Part shown: piece after piece, positions 20,954 through 29,864 of the stretch
Position numbering within the stretch: position 1 is the first letter of the stretch
How the letters are laid out: every line of letters starts with the position of its first letter
Assembly: GCA_030824555.1 (NCBI GenBank)
Contig: JAVBXK010000022.1
Location: forward strand, 1-64,000
DNA: 64,000 nucleotides
Reading direction: 5' to 3'
Source of the DNA: a bacterium
GTDB taxonomy: Bacteria > Pseudomonadota > Gammaproteobacteria > Burkholderiales > Burkholderiaceae_C
Position numbers and translations under genes: made by a program
Notes under the pieces: model-generated
What the model saw: the letters and a program-made list of their open reading frames with translations, nothing else
Database searches by the model: none
Told to the model about the DNA's origin: nothing

Positions 20954-21922
20954 GTGGACTTCTCCCTTGAAACCCTCACCGCGGCCATCAACGAGATGCC
21001 GCACCAGCCCACCCAACTGGGTGACTCTGGCCTGTTCGAATACGCTGGTGTATCCACGTTGGACGTCAAAATCGAGAAAAAAGGCTACGAGCTGAGTATC
21101 GTCAACACGGCTGCACGCGGTGCATCTGGCGACTTGATGGGCCGCTCGCGTCGTGATCTGCTGCCATTCCTGATTCCTCATATTCCGCTGTTTGACCAGG
21201 TCATGGCGGACGAGGTGCAGGGCGTGCGCCAGTTTGGCACCACAGACCAGCCTGAACCGCTGGAAGCCAAAATTAACGAAGTCATGGCGTTGGGTAAATT
21301 CCGCCTCGACTACACGCTGGAATACCACCGCGTAGGCGCGTTGAAAGGCATCGTGTACGACAAAGACGGCACTGTGATTTACAACCTGTTCAACGAATTC
21401 GGCGTGGCCCAGCAAACGCACGACTTCAACCTGGACAACGGTGATACCGACGTGCGCAAAGAGTGCAGCATCGTGCTCGAAAAAATCAGCGACCACCTGG
21501 GCGGCGTGACCATGACCGGTGCCGTATCTTGGTGCGGGAAAGATAAATTCCGTGCGCTGGTTACACACCCCAGTGTTGTGAAAACCTACCTCAATCAAGC
21601 ACAGGCAGCAGAACTGCGCGGTGCATTGCCTGATACGGTCGACATTGGCGGCATCTTGTTCCGCCTTTACCGTGGCAATGTGGGCGGTGTCTCCATGATT
21701 GGAGACGACGAAAGCTACACAGTCCCCACCGGCGTGTCGCAGCTGCTGATTGGCCGCTTTGCCCCCGCGCCGTACAACGAGACGGTCAACACCCCGGGCC
21801 TGCCCTTCTACGCCAAAGCCATCGAAAAGCGAAACGGCACCGGTTGGGACTTGGAGATGCAAACCAACCCCCTGCACGTGTGCACGCGCCCACGCGCCAT
21901 CATCAAAGGCACCCGCACCTGA
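20954..21922 (+). CDS. Major capsid protein, lambda gpE family, 322 aa
   Basis: The 322-aa length and stretches such as RSRRDLLPFLIPHIPLFDQV, NEVMALGKFRLDYTLEYHRV and GNVGGVSMIGDDESYTVPTG match gpE/HK97-like capsid proteins of this branch. The start is a GTG preceded by AAAGGAC. It forms the shell. The nucleotide sequence in about 21,120-21,760 is slightly less GC-rich in third positions than neighbours, consistent with high expression. Confidence 0.94.
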   Translation: MDFSLETLTAAINEMPHQPTQLGDSGLFEYAGVSTLDVKIEKKGYELSIVNTAARGASGDLMGRSRRDLLPFLIPHIPLFDQVMADEVQGVRQFGTTDQPEPLEAKINEVMALGKFRLDYTLEYHRVGALKGIVYDKDGTVIYNLFNEFGVAQQTHDFNLDNGDTDVRKECSIVLEKISDHLGGVTMTGAVSWCGKDKFRALVTHPSVVKTYLNQAQAAELRGALPDTVDIGGILFRLYRGNVGGVSMIGDDESYTVPTGVSQLLIGRFAPAPYNETVNTPGLPFYAKAIEKRNGTGWDLEMQTNPLHVCTRPRAIIKGTRT

Positions 21923-21930
21923 GTGCAGCC

Positions 21931-22266
21931 ATGATCGACCTCGAAGCGGACATGGCCAACGTGTTTTACGGCAGCGACTTCGCCAGCGCCTTCGTGCGCC
22001 AGCGCGCAGGCGTTGCCGACCAAACCGTGCACGGCATACCTGGCCGCCAGGACAAAGACGCGCTCGACGGCCACGTGCTTGCCGCACAACGCCAGCTGCT
22101 GGTGCCCGCATCAGCCGGACTCAAGCGCGACGACACCCTGACCGCCGTGGCCGCCGTGCCTCAATGGGCTGCCCAGGCCAACGACGTGTTCGAAGTGCTT
22201 GACCTTGAACACGTGGGCGACGGCACCGAGGTGCTTGCACAAATTGGCAAGGCAGGTCAGCCATGA
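21931..22266 (+). CDS. Head-tail attachment protein, gpFII-like, 111 aa
   Basis: The ATG at 21931 gives a small acidic protein (MIDLEADMANVFYGSDFASA, later LERDDTL-type loops and VLDLEHVGDGTEVLAQIG). The length and place after the capsid gene match lambda gpFII (117 aa), which caps the head before the tail joins. The stop overlaps the next start. Confidence 0.7.
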   Translation: MIDLEADMANVFYGSDFASAFVRQRAGVADQTVHGIPGRQDKDALDGHVLAAQRQLLVPASAGLKRDDTLTAVAAVPQWAAQANDVFEVLDLEHVGDGTEVLAQIGKAGQP

Positions 22267-22709
22267 GTTTGACCCTGGCCACCCACGGCGCTGATTGCAT
22301 CATTGGTGCGGTCATCGTGCAAGCCATACAAGCCCACTTCAGCGTGGCCGGTCCTGAGGTGCTGGACAACCCCACCCGCGCCGTGCTGCTGGAAGAAGGC
22401 CCCGAAAAGGTCATCTTCGAAGACCAGCACAACCGCGCAGATGGTGCGAAAAAAGCCGTGCGGTCCTACCACTTCACGGTCGCGGCCCTGTGCCGCACCA
22501 AAGACGCCCGGACCGATGCCCATGCCCTGTACCGCGCCGCACGCGCGGTGGTGCTGGGCGTCATGCCCGCGCTCACGGCAGCAGGCATCGGCATCACAGG
22601 GGGTGGCGTAGCTGAAGGCGACGTGACCTACCGCCTGGATGGCCTGGACGTGGGCGGCGGCCTGGTTCTGGGTCAGTTCAGTTTGCAGTACCGAGACGGC
22701 GTCGGCTGA
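22263..22709 (+). CDS. Tail terminator-like protein, gpU-like, 148 aa
   Basis: The protein has the alpha/beta layout of tail terminators: a helix-containing N-terminus, a strand KAVRSYHFTVAALCRTKDAR, a helix HALYRAARAVVLGVMPALTA and final strands. In lambda, U ends the tail tube. The stop is followed by an intrinsic terminator before the tail tube gene. Confidence 0.6.
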   Translation: MSLTLATHGADCIIGAVIVQAIQAHFSVAGPEVLDNPTRAVLLEEGPEKVIFEDQHNRADGAKKAVRSYHFTVAALCRTKDARTDAHALYRAARAVVLGVMPALTAAGIGITGGGVAEGDVTYRLDGLDVGGGLVLGQFSLQYRDGVG

Positions 22710-22737
22710 CACCGCCGCCACCGCATTCAAGCCAACG

Positions 22738-22767
22738 GGCTCACCAGCACACCTGGTGGGCCTTTTT
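22738..22767 (+). terminator. Intrinsic terminator inside the late operon
   Basis: GGCTCACCAG (22738-22747), a five-base loop CACAC, then CTGGTGGGCC (22753-22762) and TTTTT (22763-22767). The ten-base stem includes one G-T pair. It sits between the tail terminator gene and the major tail protein gene. Confidence 0.7.
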
Positions 22768-22786
22768 CATTTCTGGAGCCAATCAC

Positions 22787-23548
22787 ATGACCACCATTGC
22801 ACAAGCCATTTTGGGCGCAGGCAGCGTCCGCCTCAACATCTACAACCCCGACACCCAAACCTGGGCAGGCCTGGGCGACCCTGTGGGCGCTGACAAATTC
22901 GCCATCACACCCAAGTCTGAGAAGAAGGAAAAAACATCCAAACGCCGCGAAAGCTACGGCCAGGCGGTTGCCAGCGTCGTCATCGGACAGCCCACTGAAA
23001 TTGCCATCACCCTGTCCGCGCTGGACCGCGAAGCCCTGGCTGCGCAGTTCCAGGGCACGCTGACCGCGTGGACGCAAGCCGCCGCTGTGGCTGCCGAACA
23101 CAACGTGACCGCCAACCTCGACAAATGGGTGTCCATTGGCCTGCGCAACCTGGTTGCTGCTGGCTTCGCCGTCAAAAACACCGCTGGCAGCACCACCTAC
23201 GCGGAAGGCACCGACTATGAAGTGAACTGGTGGCGTGGCGAAATCAAAGCCAAGTCCGCCGGTGCCATCACAGCGGCACAGGCACTCAAGGTCACCGCAG
23301 CGGCCAACGCCATCGACGGTGCGCAGATTGCGGGCGGCACCCGCCCGCAAATTCGCATGCACGCCGTGTTTGAAGGCGTGAACCTGGTCGACAACAAAGA
23401 AATCGAGTGCGAAGTGTGGGAAGCCGTGATGACCTCTGACAAAGAGTTTAACTTCCTGGCCGACGACTTCAACGGCATCGAGCTGAGCGGCACCTGCGTG
23501 ATTCCCACGGGCAAGACCGAGCCCTACGTTGTCCGCATGAAGAACTGA
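22787..23548 (+). CDS. Major tail tube protein, 253 aa
   Basis: The strand-rich sequence (for example AILGAGSVRLNIYNPDTQTW and SEKKEKTSKRRESYGQAVAS) and a C-terminal part with alternating hydrophobic strands are like gpV-type tail tube proteins. There are many polar strands, no membrane segment and no signal. It sits directly before the tape measure gene. It is somewhat longer than typical tubes, and the last 80 residues may form a decorating domain. Confidence 0.82.
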   Translation: MTTIAQAILGAGSVRLNIYNPDTQTWAGLGDPVGADKFAITPKSEKKEKTSKRRESYGQAVASVVIGQPTEIAITLSALDREALAAQFQGTLTAWTQAAAVAAEHNVTANLDKWVSIGLRNLVAAGFAVKNTAGSTTYAEGTDYEVNWWRGEIKAKSAGAITAAQALKVTAAANAIDGAQIAGGTRPQIRMHAVFEGVNLVDNKEIECEVWEAVMTSDKEFNFLADDFNGIELSGTCVIPTGKTEPYVVRMKN

Positions 23549-23558
23549 GGCCCCAGCG

Positions 23559-23756
23559 TCAACGCACCCGATGCCGTGGGGCTTTGCCCCCGGCACCCAC
23601 CGCACCCATGAGCACCAGCACAGGCCAGCCCACCACCACCGTGGCTATGGCGCCCGCCCCCCAGACCGTCAGGCGTGGCGAATCCACCGCCAGGCCCAAC
23701 AGAGCCAGCGGCACACCCAAGGCCATGAGCCACACACACCACCACAAACCCTTCAT
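23559..23756 (-). CDS. Small membrane protein antisense to the tail operon, 65 aa
   Basis: A GGGAG ribosome site precedes the leftward ATG at 23756. The protein has two strong hydrophobic segments: residues about 5-22 (WWCVWLMALGVPLALLGLAV) and 31-49 (WGAGAIATVVVGWPVLVLMG). A basic tail follows (GGKAPRHRVR). It occupies the interval between the tube and tape measure genes, where lambda has its G/GT tail-assembly chaperones. A superinfection-exclusion or lysogen-expressed membrane protein is a fair guess. Confidence 0.5.
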   Translation of the reverse strand: MKGLWWCVWLMALGVPLALLGLAVDSPRLTVWGAGAIATVVVGWPVLVLMGAVGAGGKAPRHRVR

Positions 23757-23767
23757 GTCGCACTCCC

Positions 23768-26700
23768 ATGTCTGACCCAAAGATCAAATACGACATCGAG
23801 GCCGCTGTCAAGGGCGAGGCCGATGCGCTGGAACTGGCCAGCGCCCTGCGCCAAGTGGGTGACAGCCTGGAAGGCGACCTGCAGAAAAGTGCATTGGATG
23901 CAGCGCAGGCGCTTGAATCGCTGTCAGCCAAACAGCGCGCACTGGGCGAATTCGCCCGCCTCAAGCGCGAGGCCGAAGACATGGCAGCCGCACTGGGCAC
24001 CGCCACCAAGGTGGTGAACGAGCTTGGCAACGAACTGCCCCAGGCCAGCGCCAATACACAGGCACTGACAGATGCCGAGCGCGCCATGTCAAACGCGCTG
24101 GCGGACGCCCAGGCATCGCTTGCACGCAAAAAAGAAGCGCTGAAGCAACTGCGCGACGAAACCACGGGCGCAGCCCGCCGTACCGACGAATTCAAGGCCG
24201 CCGAAGCAGGCCTCAAAGCCGCCATCGCAGCCACCACGGCTGAAGTCAAAACCCGCAAAACAGACCTCACGTCCACCACTCAGGGCTTGGCACGGGCCAC
24301 GGCTGCTGAGTCCGCCCTGCGCAAAGAATACGAGCTGGCCATTGGCGTGGCCGCCAGGGCTTCGGCCGAAGTGGGCAACCGCACCCGCAAGCTGGAAGAG
24401 TCGCGCGCTGCGCTGAACGCTGTGGGCATCAGCACCACCAACCTGGTGCAGGCAGACCGCAACCTGCAAGCCGCCGTGGCACAGGTCGGCCAGCAGGTGG
24501 CCGACCTGGCCCCCGCCTACCAGCGGGCGGCAGCTGCATCCAGCAGCAGCACACAGGTCCAGGCGCAAAACCAACGCACCTTGCGCGAGGGCATGACGTC
24601 GATCAGCACGCAGCTGCAAAAAATCGAACAAATTGCCACCGTGGCGCTGGGTGGCAGCTATGCCGGTGGCCTGGCCAAAAGCGTGGCCGACACAGCTGAT
24701 GAATTTCGCAACCTGCAGGCACGCGTGGGGCTGGCAACGGGGGAGGGCGAGGCTTTTCAGGCTTCCTGGGCTGGGGTCACCCGCGTTGCACTGCAAACCA
24801 ACAGCACGCTGTCAGACACGGGCAACCTGTTTTCACGCCTTGTGAAGGCGGCGCAAGAGGGCGGTGCCTCGGCAGAAATGGCCCAGCAGCGCTCCCTGCG
24901 GCTCACCCAGACCATCAATGAGGCGACGCAGCTGTCCGGCAGCTCGGTTCAAGCCTCAAGTGCTGCGCTGGCCCAGTTGATCCAGGGCCTGCAGTCTGGC
25001 GTGGTGCGTGGCGAAGAATTCAACTCGCAGATGGAGCAAAACCCTCGCCTGATGGAGGCTGTGGCCAAAGGGTTGGGCGTGACCACCGGCGATTTAAGGA
25101 AAATGGCTGAGCAGGGCCAGCTCACCGCCGATGTCTTTACGAATGCTTTGCTGGGGCAGTCCGACGCAGTTGCCAAAGAATTTGCCAAACTGCCTCCCAC
25201 CGTGGGCCGCGCCCTGCAAAACCTGACCAGCGCATGGACCCTGTATGTGGGCGAGTCTGACAAAGGCCTGCTCTCCAGCGCCAACGCGGCCAAGGCCATC
25301 AACTTGCTGGCTCAAAACCTGGATGTGCTGGTCAGCACCCTCACCACCGCTGGCAAGCTTTGGGCGGCCATCAAAATTGCAGGCCTTGCCGCCGACTTTG
25401 GCCGCTGGGCTGCACAGGCGCTGACGGCCACCGCAGCCATCGAGGCCAACACCCTGGCCACAGCGGGCAACACCGCTGCACAAACCGCCAATGCCACCGC
25501 GCAAGCACAGCGCGTGGCCACCCAAACGGCCGGCACAGCGGCCACGGTAGCCAACACGGCGGCACAAAAAGCCAACGCATCGGCTTGGGGCTCCATTGCC
25601 ACGTTCACGGGGCAGGCCGCCGCCGCCATCAACGCGACCACCACGGCCACCGCAGCTGGCACAGCAGCCACTGTGGCCAAAACCGCGCAGATGGGGCTGC
25701 TGGGGCGTGCCATTGGCGGTGTAACCGGTCTGCTGGGCGGCCCCATTGGGTTGGCCGCCACCCTGTTGCTGTTCCACGGCGAAATCAAGGCCGGTGTCGT
25801 GTCTGTTGCTGAGTGGGCCGCGTCCTTTACCGAGGCTGGCAAGCGCGCAAAAGAAACCGAACAAAAGCTCAAGGCACTGGAAGCTGCCGACAAACAAGCC
25901 GCCATCGCCCGTGAACAACAGGCTGCAGCCACCAAGGCCAGCGAGCTGGCCATGCTGGGCCTCACCAAAGCCGGGTCAGCGCTGGTGGCCAAGTTTGACG
26001 AGCTGCGCAAAGGCGGCAAAGCATCGGCCGATGCCATTGCCGACATCGGCAAAGACTTTGACCTGAGCAAACTGCCCGGCATACGCGACGCGGGCACCGT
26101 GCTCAATGCCCTGTTGCAGCAGGGCAAGATCACCGCACAAGAATTTGAGGCCGCCTGGGCGCAGGCACTCAGCGGCGAAGACCTGGGCAAGTTCGAAACC
26201 AATGCCAAGGCAGCCTTTGCTGGTATTGCCGGGTCAACTGAGCGGCTGGCTCAAGTCACAGACCAAGTGCTGCGCGAAGCCGTGCGCCGCGTCGGCCCCG
26301 AATACGAGGCGCTGGCGGGCGTGACCAACCGGGCCAGCGCAGCCGCCATCAACGACACCGACGCCATCATCAGCGGCCTGGACCGCCTGCGCACCCAGGG
26401 CGTGGACGTGGCAGCAGCCCTCACAGCCAGCCTGGGGCGCGGCATTGACACCGCCAACACCGTGCAGGCCCTGGACGCCGTGAAAGCACAAATTGAAGCC
26501 GTGCGCAGGGTGCTGGGCGACAAAGTGGCAGACGGCCTGCTGAAGCAAGCAGCCGATACTGCCGACGTGCTGAAGAAAAAAATTGAAGATGCGAAACCCG
26601 GCATTCAGTCAGTACAGGAGGCCATGCGCCAACTGGGCATCACGTCAGACGCCGATCTGAAGAAAGTGGCCGCATCGGCTCAAAGTGCATACGACGTGCT

Positions 26701-27544
26701 GAAAACCTCAGGCACCGCCAGCGCACGCGAGATGCAAGAAGCGTTTGCCAAAGCCGCCCAAGATGCCATCAATGCCAACAACGGCATGGCCCCGTCGTGG
26801 GTGCAAGCCGAGGCAGCTGCACGGGGCTACAAGATCGTGATAGACGAAGCTGGCAAAGCCACCCTGCAGTTGGCCAACGCCAACCAACAGGCGGCCAGCG
26901 GCATGGGCGCTATGTCCGCTGCCGCAGCTGCAGCGGCTGACGCCGTTGAACGGCTGAACATGAAGTACATGCAAAGCAGCCAGTACAGCGAGCGCCAGAT
27001 CGAGCTGCTTGCACAAGAGATGGCCGCGCAAGAAAAGCTCAACGACGTGAAGCAGCGCGCCATTGATCTTGAGAACAAACGCAAGGGCATCGACCGCGAA
27101 GGCTTCAGCGTCGACCCCACCGGCCAGCGCATCGTCGAGTCAGTGCAAACCCCTCAAGAAATCGCGCAGCGCCTGGTTGATGGCGGCATGAATCCGGGGG
27201 TGGCCCGCTCACAGGCAGATGCCATCGCTCGGGCCGTGAACGACGAGGTCAAGGGCTTCAACGGCGCGGGCTTCTTCTCGGGCAACCAGGGCTCCAAAAG
27301 CCTTGAACAGCGCATCCAGGAAGCGCTCAGCACCACTGTGGGCTTGGCTGGTGTGCCCGGTGCAGCCGGTGGCCCGCAGGCTGCCCAAGCCCCAGCCACA
27401 GCTCAATCCGCCGCTGCGCAAGGATTTGGCGGTGTGGCCAAAACCTACAACGTGCAAATTGGCAGCCGTACCGTGCGCACCGCGTCCGATACCGATGCCC
27501 AGGCGCTGATCGGTGCGCTCAAAGAAGCCAGGCTTGCCGCATGA
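23768..27544 (+). CDS. Tail tape measure protein, 1258 aa
   Basis: The long sequence is nearly all helix and low in cysteine, as expected for a protein that sets tail length. A tape-measure N-terminal domain is recognisable at about residues 380-480 (GVVRGEEFNSQMEQNPRLME, then GVTTGDLRKMAEQGQLTADV). A hydrophobic segment lies at about 640-675 (LLGRAIGGVTGLLGGPIGLA). The region from about 540 to 620 is alanine/threonine repeats. At about 0.15 nm per residue the tail would be roughly 190 nm. The start overlaps nothing and the stop overlaps the next ATG. Confidence 0.93.
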   Translation: MSDPKIKYDIEAAVKGEADALELASALRQVGDSLEGDLQKSALDAAQALESLSAKQRALGEFARLKREAEDMAAALGTATKVVNELGNELPQASANTQALTDAERAMSNALADAQASLARKKEALKQLRDETTGAARRTDEFKAAEAGLKAAIAATTAEVKTRKTDLTSTTQGLARATAAESALRKEYELAIGVAARASAEVGNRTRKLEESRAALNAVGISTTNLVQADRNLQAAVAQVGQQVADLAPAYQRAAAASSSSTQVQAQNQRTLREGMTSISTQLQKIEQIATVALGGSYAGGLAKSVADTADEFRNLQARVGLATGEGEAFQASWAGVTRVALQTNSTLSDTGNLFSRLVKAAQEGGASAEMAQQRSLRLTQTINEATQLSGSSVQASSAALAQLIQGLQSGVVRGEEFNSQMEQNPRLMEAVAKGLGVTTGDLRKMAEQGQLTADVFTNALLGQSDAVAKEFAKLPPTVGRALQNLTSAWTLYVGESDKGLLSSANAAKAINLLAQNLDVLVSTLTTAGKLWAAIKIAGLAADFGRWAAQALTATAAIEANTLATAGNTAAQTANATAQAQRVATQTAGTAATVANTAAQKANASAWGSIATFTGQAAAAINATTTATAAGTAATVAKTAQMGLLGRAIGGVTGLLGGPIGLAATLLLFHGEIKAGVVSVAEWAASFTEAGKRAKETEQKLKALEAADKQAAIAREQQAAATKASELAMLGLTKAGSALVAKFDELRKGGKASADAIADIGKDFDLSKLPGIRDAGTVLNALLQQGKITAQEFEAAWAQALSGEDLGKFETNAKAAFAGIAGSTERLAQVTDQVLREAVRRVGPEYEALAGVTNRASAAAINDTDAIISGLDRLRTQGVDVAAALTASLGRGIDTANTVQALDAVKAQIEAVRRVLGDKVADGLLKQAADTADVLKKKIEDAKPGIQSVQEAMRQLGITSDADLKKVAASAQSAYDVLKTSGTASAREMQEAFAKAAQDAINANNGMAPSWVQAEAAARGYKIVIDEAGKATLQLANANQQAASGMGAMSAAAAAAADAVERLNMKYMQSSQYSERQIELLAQEMAAQEKLNDVKQRAIDLENKRKGIDREGFSVDPTGQRIVESVQTPQEIAQRLVDGGMNPGVARSQADAIARAVNDEVKGFNGAGFFSGNQGSKSLEQRIQEALSTTVGLAGVPGAAGGPQAAQAPATAQSAAAQGFGGVAKTYNVQIGSRTVRTASDTDAQALIGALKEARLAA

Positions 27545-27963
27545 CCGCCGTGTTGACGCTTACACACCCCACAGCGGGGCCTGGTGGCACGCCACTGGCG
27601 CTTGAGCTGCCTGACTCGCTCACCTGGCCCGATGAATTCACTTGGGCGCAGGTTGAGCAATCCACCGACTACACAACTACAGGCGCGCTCATCCTGGATG
27701 CATGGGCAAAGCAGGCAGGCCGCCCCATCACTCTGGCGGGCAGCGAAACCTACGCTTGGTGCGAGCGTGGCGCACTGCTGACGCTGCGCGCCTGGGCAGC
27801 GCAACCGGGCCTGCAAATGACGCTGGCAGGCCTGCGCGCAGTCAGCCGCCCGGTGGTGTGGAACCACGAGGCCGGCGCACTGTCAGCCGAGCCCATTGTT
27901 GATTACGCCGACCCGATCAATTCGGACAACTACGCCATCACCCTTCGATTTTTGGAGCTTTGA
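27541..27963 (+). CDS. Minor tail protein, 140 aa
   Basis: The ATGA overlap with the tape measure stop shows coupling. The sequence is strand-rich with an acidic middle and a conserved-looking TYAWCERGALLTLRAWAAQP. In position it corresponds to lambda gpM, but I do not recognise the family. Confidence 0.6.
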   Translation: MTAVLTLTHPTAGPGGTPLALELPDSLTWPDEFTWAQVEQSTDYTTTGALILDAWAKQAGRPITLAGSETYAWCERGALLTLRAWAAQPGLQMTLAGLRAVSRPVVWNHEAGALSAEPIVDYADPINSDNYAITLRFLEL

Positions 27964-27968
27964 CGCAC

Positions 27969-28337
27969 ATGGTCACTACGGCCCGATACGGGATTGCGCA
28001 AATCGATGTCAAGCGTGGCGACAGCCTGGTGCTGGGCTGCACCGCCACGGGTGAAGACGGCTTGCCCATTGACCTCGCCACCATCACCGTGCGCGCCCAA
28101 GCCAGACACCGCGGTGCACTGGTGGCCGACTTGGCTGTGCAAGTGCTGCAAGCCAGCGCGGGCACCTATGAACTGACAGCCCCCGGCGACACCACCACGG
28201 CAGCCTGGCCCGTGGGCGCGGTAGACGTGGACATTGAGTATGCGCAGCCCGCCAGCGGGGGACGTCGCAACGTGCGCTCCACCCAGACCTTTGTGCTGCA
28301 CGTGCTGCCCGACGTGACGCAGGAGCCCCAGCCATGA
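27969..28337 (+). CDS. Minor tail protein, 122 aa
   Basis: I chose the ATG at 27969. The sequence (MVTTARYGIAQIDVKRGDSL) is almost all beta, with an RR-containing C-terminal strand (SGGRRNVRSTQTFVLHVLPD), like small immunoglobulin-like domains in tail tips. Its TGA overlaps the next ATG. Family not recognised. Confidence 0.55.
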   Translation: MVTTARYGIAQIDVKRGDSLVLGCTATGEDGLPIDLATITVRAQARHRGALVADLAVQVLQASAGTYELTAPGDTTTAAWPVGAVDVDIEYAQPASGGRRNVRSTQTFVLHVLPDVTQEPQP

Positions 28338-28807
28338 GCACCATTTACACCACGATCAGGCTGGCGGACACCTCGCAGCTGGTCCGCGTGACCACGATCA
28401 CCCAAGGGTTGCAGGGGCGGCCAGGGCTGCCAGGCCCGCCAGGCGGCACGGCCATCACCGTGACAGCCACAGCCCCCACGGGCGGTCACAGGCTGGTGCT
28501 GACCGACGCAAGCGGCCACCTCATCTATGCCGACAGCACGGTGCGTTCGCATGCGCTGGCCGTCATGGGCATGACATCGGGCGCGGCCGACACCGGCAGC
28601 CCGCTGAACATCGTCCGATCCGGCTACCTGGAAGAACCGTCATGGGCATGGGCCCCTGACCAGCCCGTCTACCTGGGCCTGGCCGGTGTGCCGACGCAAA
28701 CACTGCCGCCTGCAGCGGTTTTCAGCCTGATCGTCGGCTTTCCCGTCACTGCAACCAAGCTGTTCGTCTCGATACGCGAACCCATCATTCTTTCTGCCAC
28801 TCCCTGA
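28334..28807 (+). CDS. Small tail protein with collagen-like motif, 157 aa
   Basis: A short collagen-like run (LQGRPGLPGPPGG, residues about 26-38) follows an N-terminal beta segment and is common at joints in phage fibre proteins. The C-terminal 100 residues are beta-rich (SGHLIYADSTVRSHALAVMG). It may be a fibre or adaptor subunit of the tail tip. Confidence 0.55.
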   Translation: MSTIYTTIRLADTSQLVRVTTITQGLQGRPGLPGPPGGTAITVTATAPTGGHRLVLTDASGHLIYADSTVRSHALAVMGMTSGAADTGSPLNIVRSGYLEEPSWAWAPDQPVYLGLAGVPTQTLPPAAVFSLIVGFPVTATKLFVSIREPIILSATP

Positions 28808-28844
28808 AACCCAACCCCAAACCCAACCGTAAAGGACACTCATC

Positions 28845-29447
28845 ATGGGCACTGCATCAACCACCAAGTTCATCAAAAACAACGCAGGCGTGCTGACAGA
28901 GCAAGCTGCACTCACAACCAGCGCCGGCGCTGGCGACGCGCAAGCGGTCGTGGCCCTGAACGCAAGCGGGGTGCTGGACAGCACCATTGTCAACAGCAAA
29001 ACGTCCAGCGCAGGTGCCGGTGACTCCGGCAAAGTGGTGGCGTTGGACGCCGCAGGCCGTATCGACTCGACCATGATGCCCGTGGGCATCGGTGCGGACA
29101 CAGCCACCATCACCACGTCCGAGGCGCTGGCCGCAGGCGACCTTGTCAACATCTGGAACAGCACGGGTGCCAAGGTCCGAAAAGCTGACGCCACGACCGC
29201 AGGCAAGGAAGCCCACGGCTTCGTGCTGGCCTCGTTTGGCTCTGCGACATCGGCCACGGTGTACTTCGAAGGCACCAATACAGCAGTGACGGGTTTGACG
29301 CCGGGGCCGCAGTACCTCTCTACCACTGCTGGCGTTGCTTCCGCGACCGCCCCATCTGCAGCGGGCAACGTGGTGCAGCGTGTGGGCTTTGCAACGAGCG
29401 CCACGACGATGAACTTTCAGGCCCAGACGCCGTTGGTGCTGGCATAA
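28845..29447 (+). CDS. Tail protein, alanine/serine/threonine-rich, 200 aa
   Basis: A strong AAAGGACA ribosome site supports the ATG at 28845. The chain is made of short Ala/Ser/Gly/Thr-rich strands with a twofold internal repeat at residues about 24-60: TTSAGAGDAQAVVALNASGV and TSSAGAGDSGKVVALDAAGR. The C-terminal part (AALAAGDLVNIW type) resembles DUF2190-like tail or capsid decorations. Function unknown beyond the tail module. Confidence 0.6.
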   Translation: MGTASTTKFIKNNAGVLTEQAALTTSAGAGDAQAVVALNASGVLDSTIVNSKTSSAGAGDSGKVVALDAAGRIDSTMMPVGIGADTATITTSEALAAGDLVNIWNSTGAKVRKADATTAGKEAHGFVLASFGSATSATVYFEGTNTAVTGLTPGPQYLSTTAGVASATAPSAAGNVVQRVGFATSATTMNFQAQTPLVLA

Positions 29448-29459
29448 GGGCTGTCAGAC

Positions 29460-29864
29460 ATGGCCGAACACAAGCCGCTTGTTATCGCATCGGGCACTGT
29501 GCGACAGCTCCAGGCGGGCGATTACATCGCCGGGGCCGGTGTCATCCCGATAAACAGCCAATCAGCAAACTACACATGTGTGATCGCAGACGCTGGTAGG
29601 GAAATACAGCACCCGTCAGCCGATACCACGGCGCGCACGTTCACCATCCCATCAAATGCATCGGTTGCCTACACCCCTGGCACGGCAATCACGTTCGTCA
29701 ATCAGCACGGCGCGGGGGTTCTGACCATCGCCATTACGACAGACACCATGCGCCTCGCGGGCGCTGGGACAACCGGAAGCCGCACGCTGGCCGCAAATGG
29801 GATGGCCACCGCTGTCAAGCAGACGGCCACGGAGTGGATCGTCAGCGGGACGGGGCTGACATGA
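29460..29864 (+). CDS. Small beta-rich tail protein, 134 aa
   Basis: The strands and absence of helix-forming segments (for example ASVAYTPGTAITFVNQHGAG) resemble a tail-fibre knob or shaft domain. The stop TGA overlaps the ATG of the beta-propeller gene (ATGA). It may be a structural adaptor for the propeller. Confidence 0.55.
   Translation: MAEHKPLVIASGTVRQLQAGDYIAGAGVIPINSQSANYTCVIADAGREIQHPSADTTARTFTIPSNASVAYTPGTAITFVNQHGAGVLTIAITTDTMRLAGAGTTGSRTLAANGMATAVKQTATEWIVSGTGLT

Noticed and set aside
23584-23775. Rightward 63-aa frame between tail tube and tape measure
   Set aside because: His/Thr/Pro-rich shadow composition and no ribosome site, whereas the leftward membrane protein has one.
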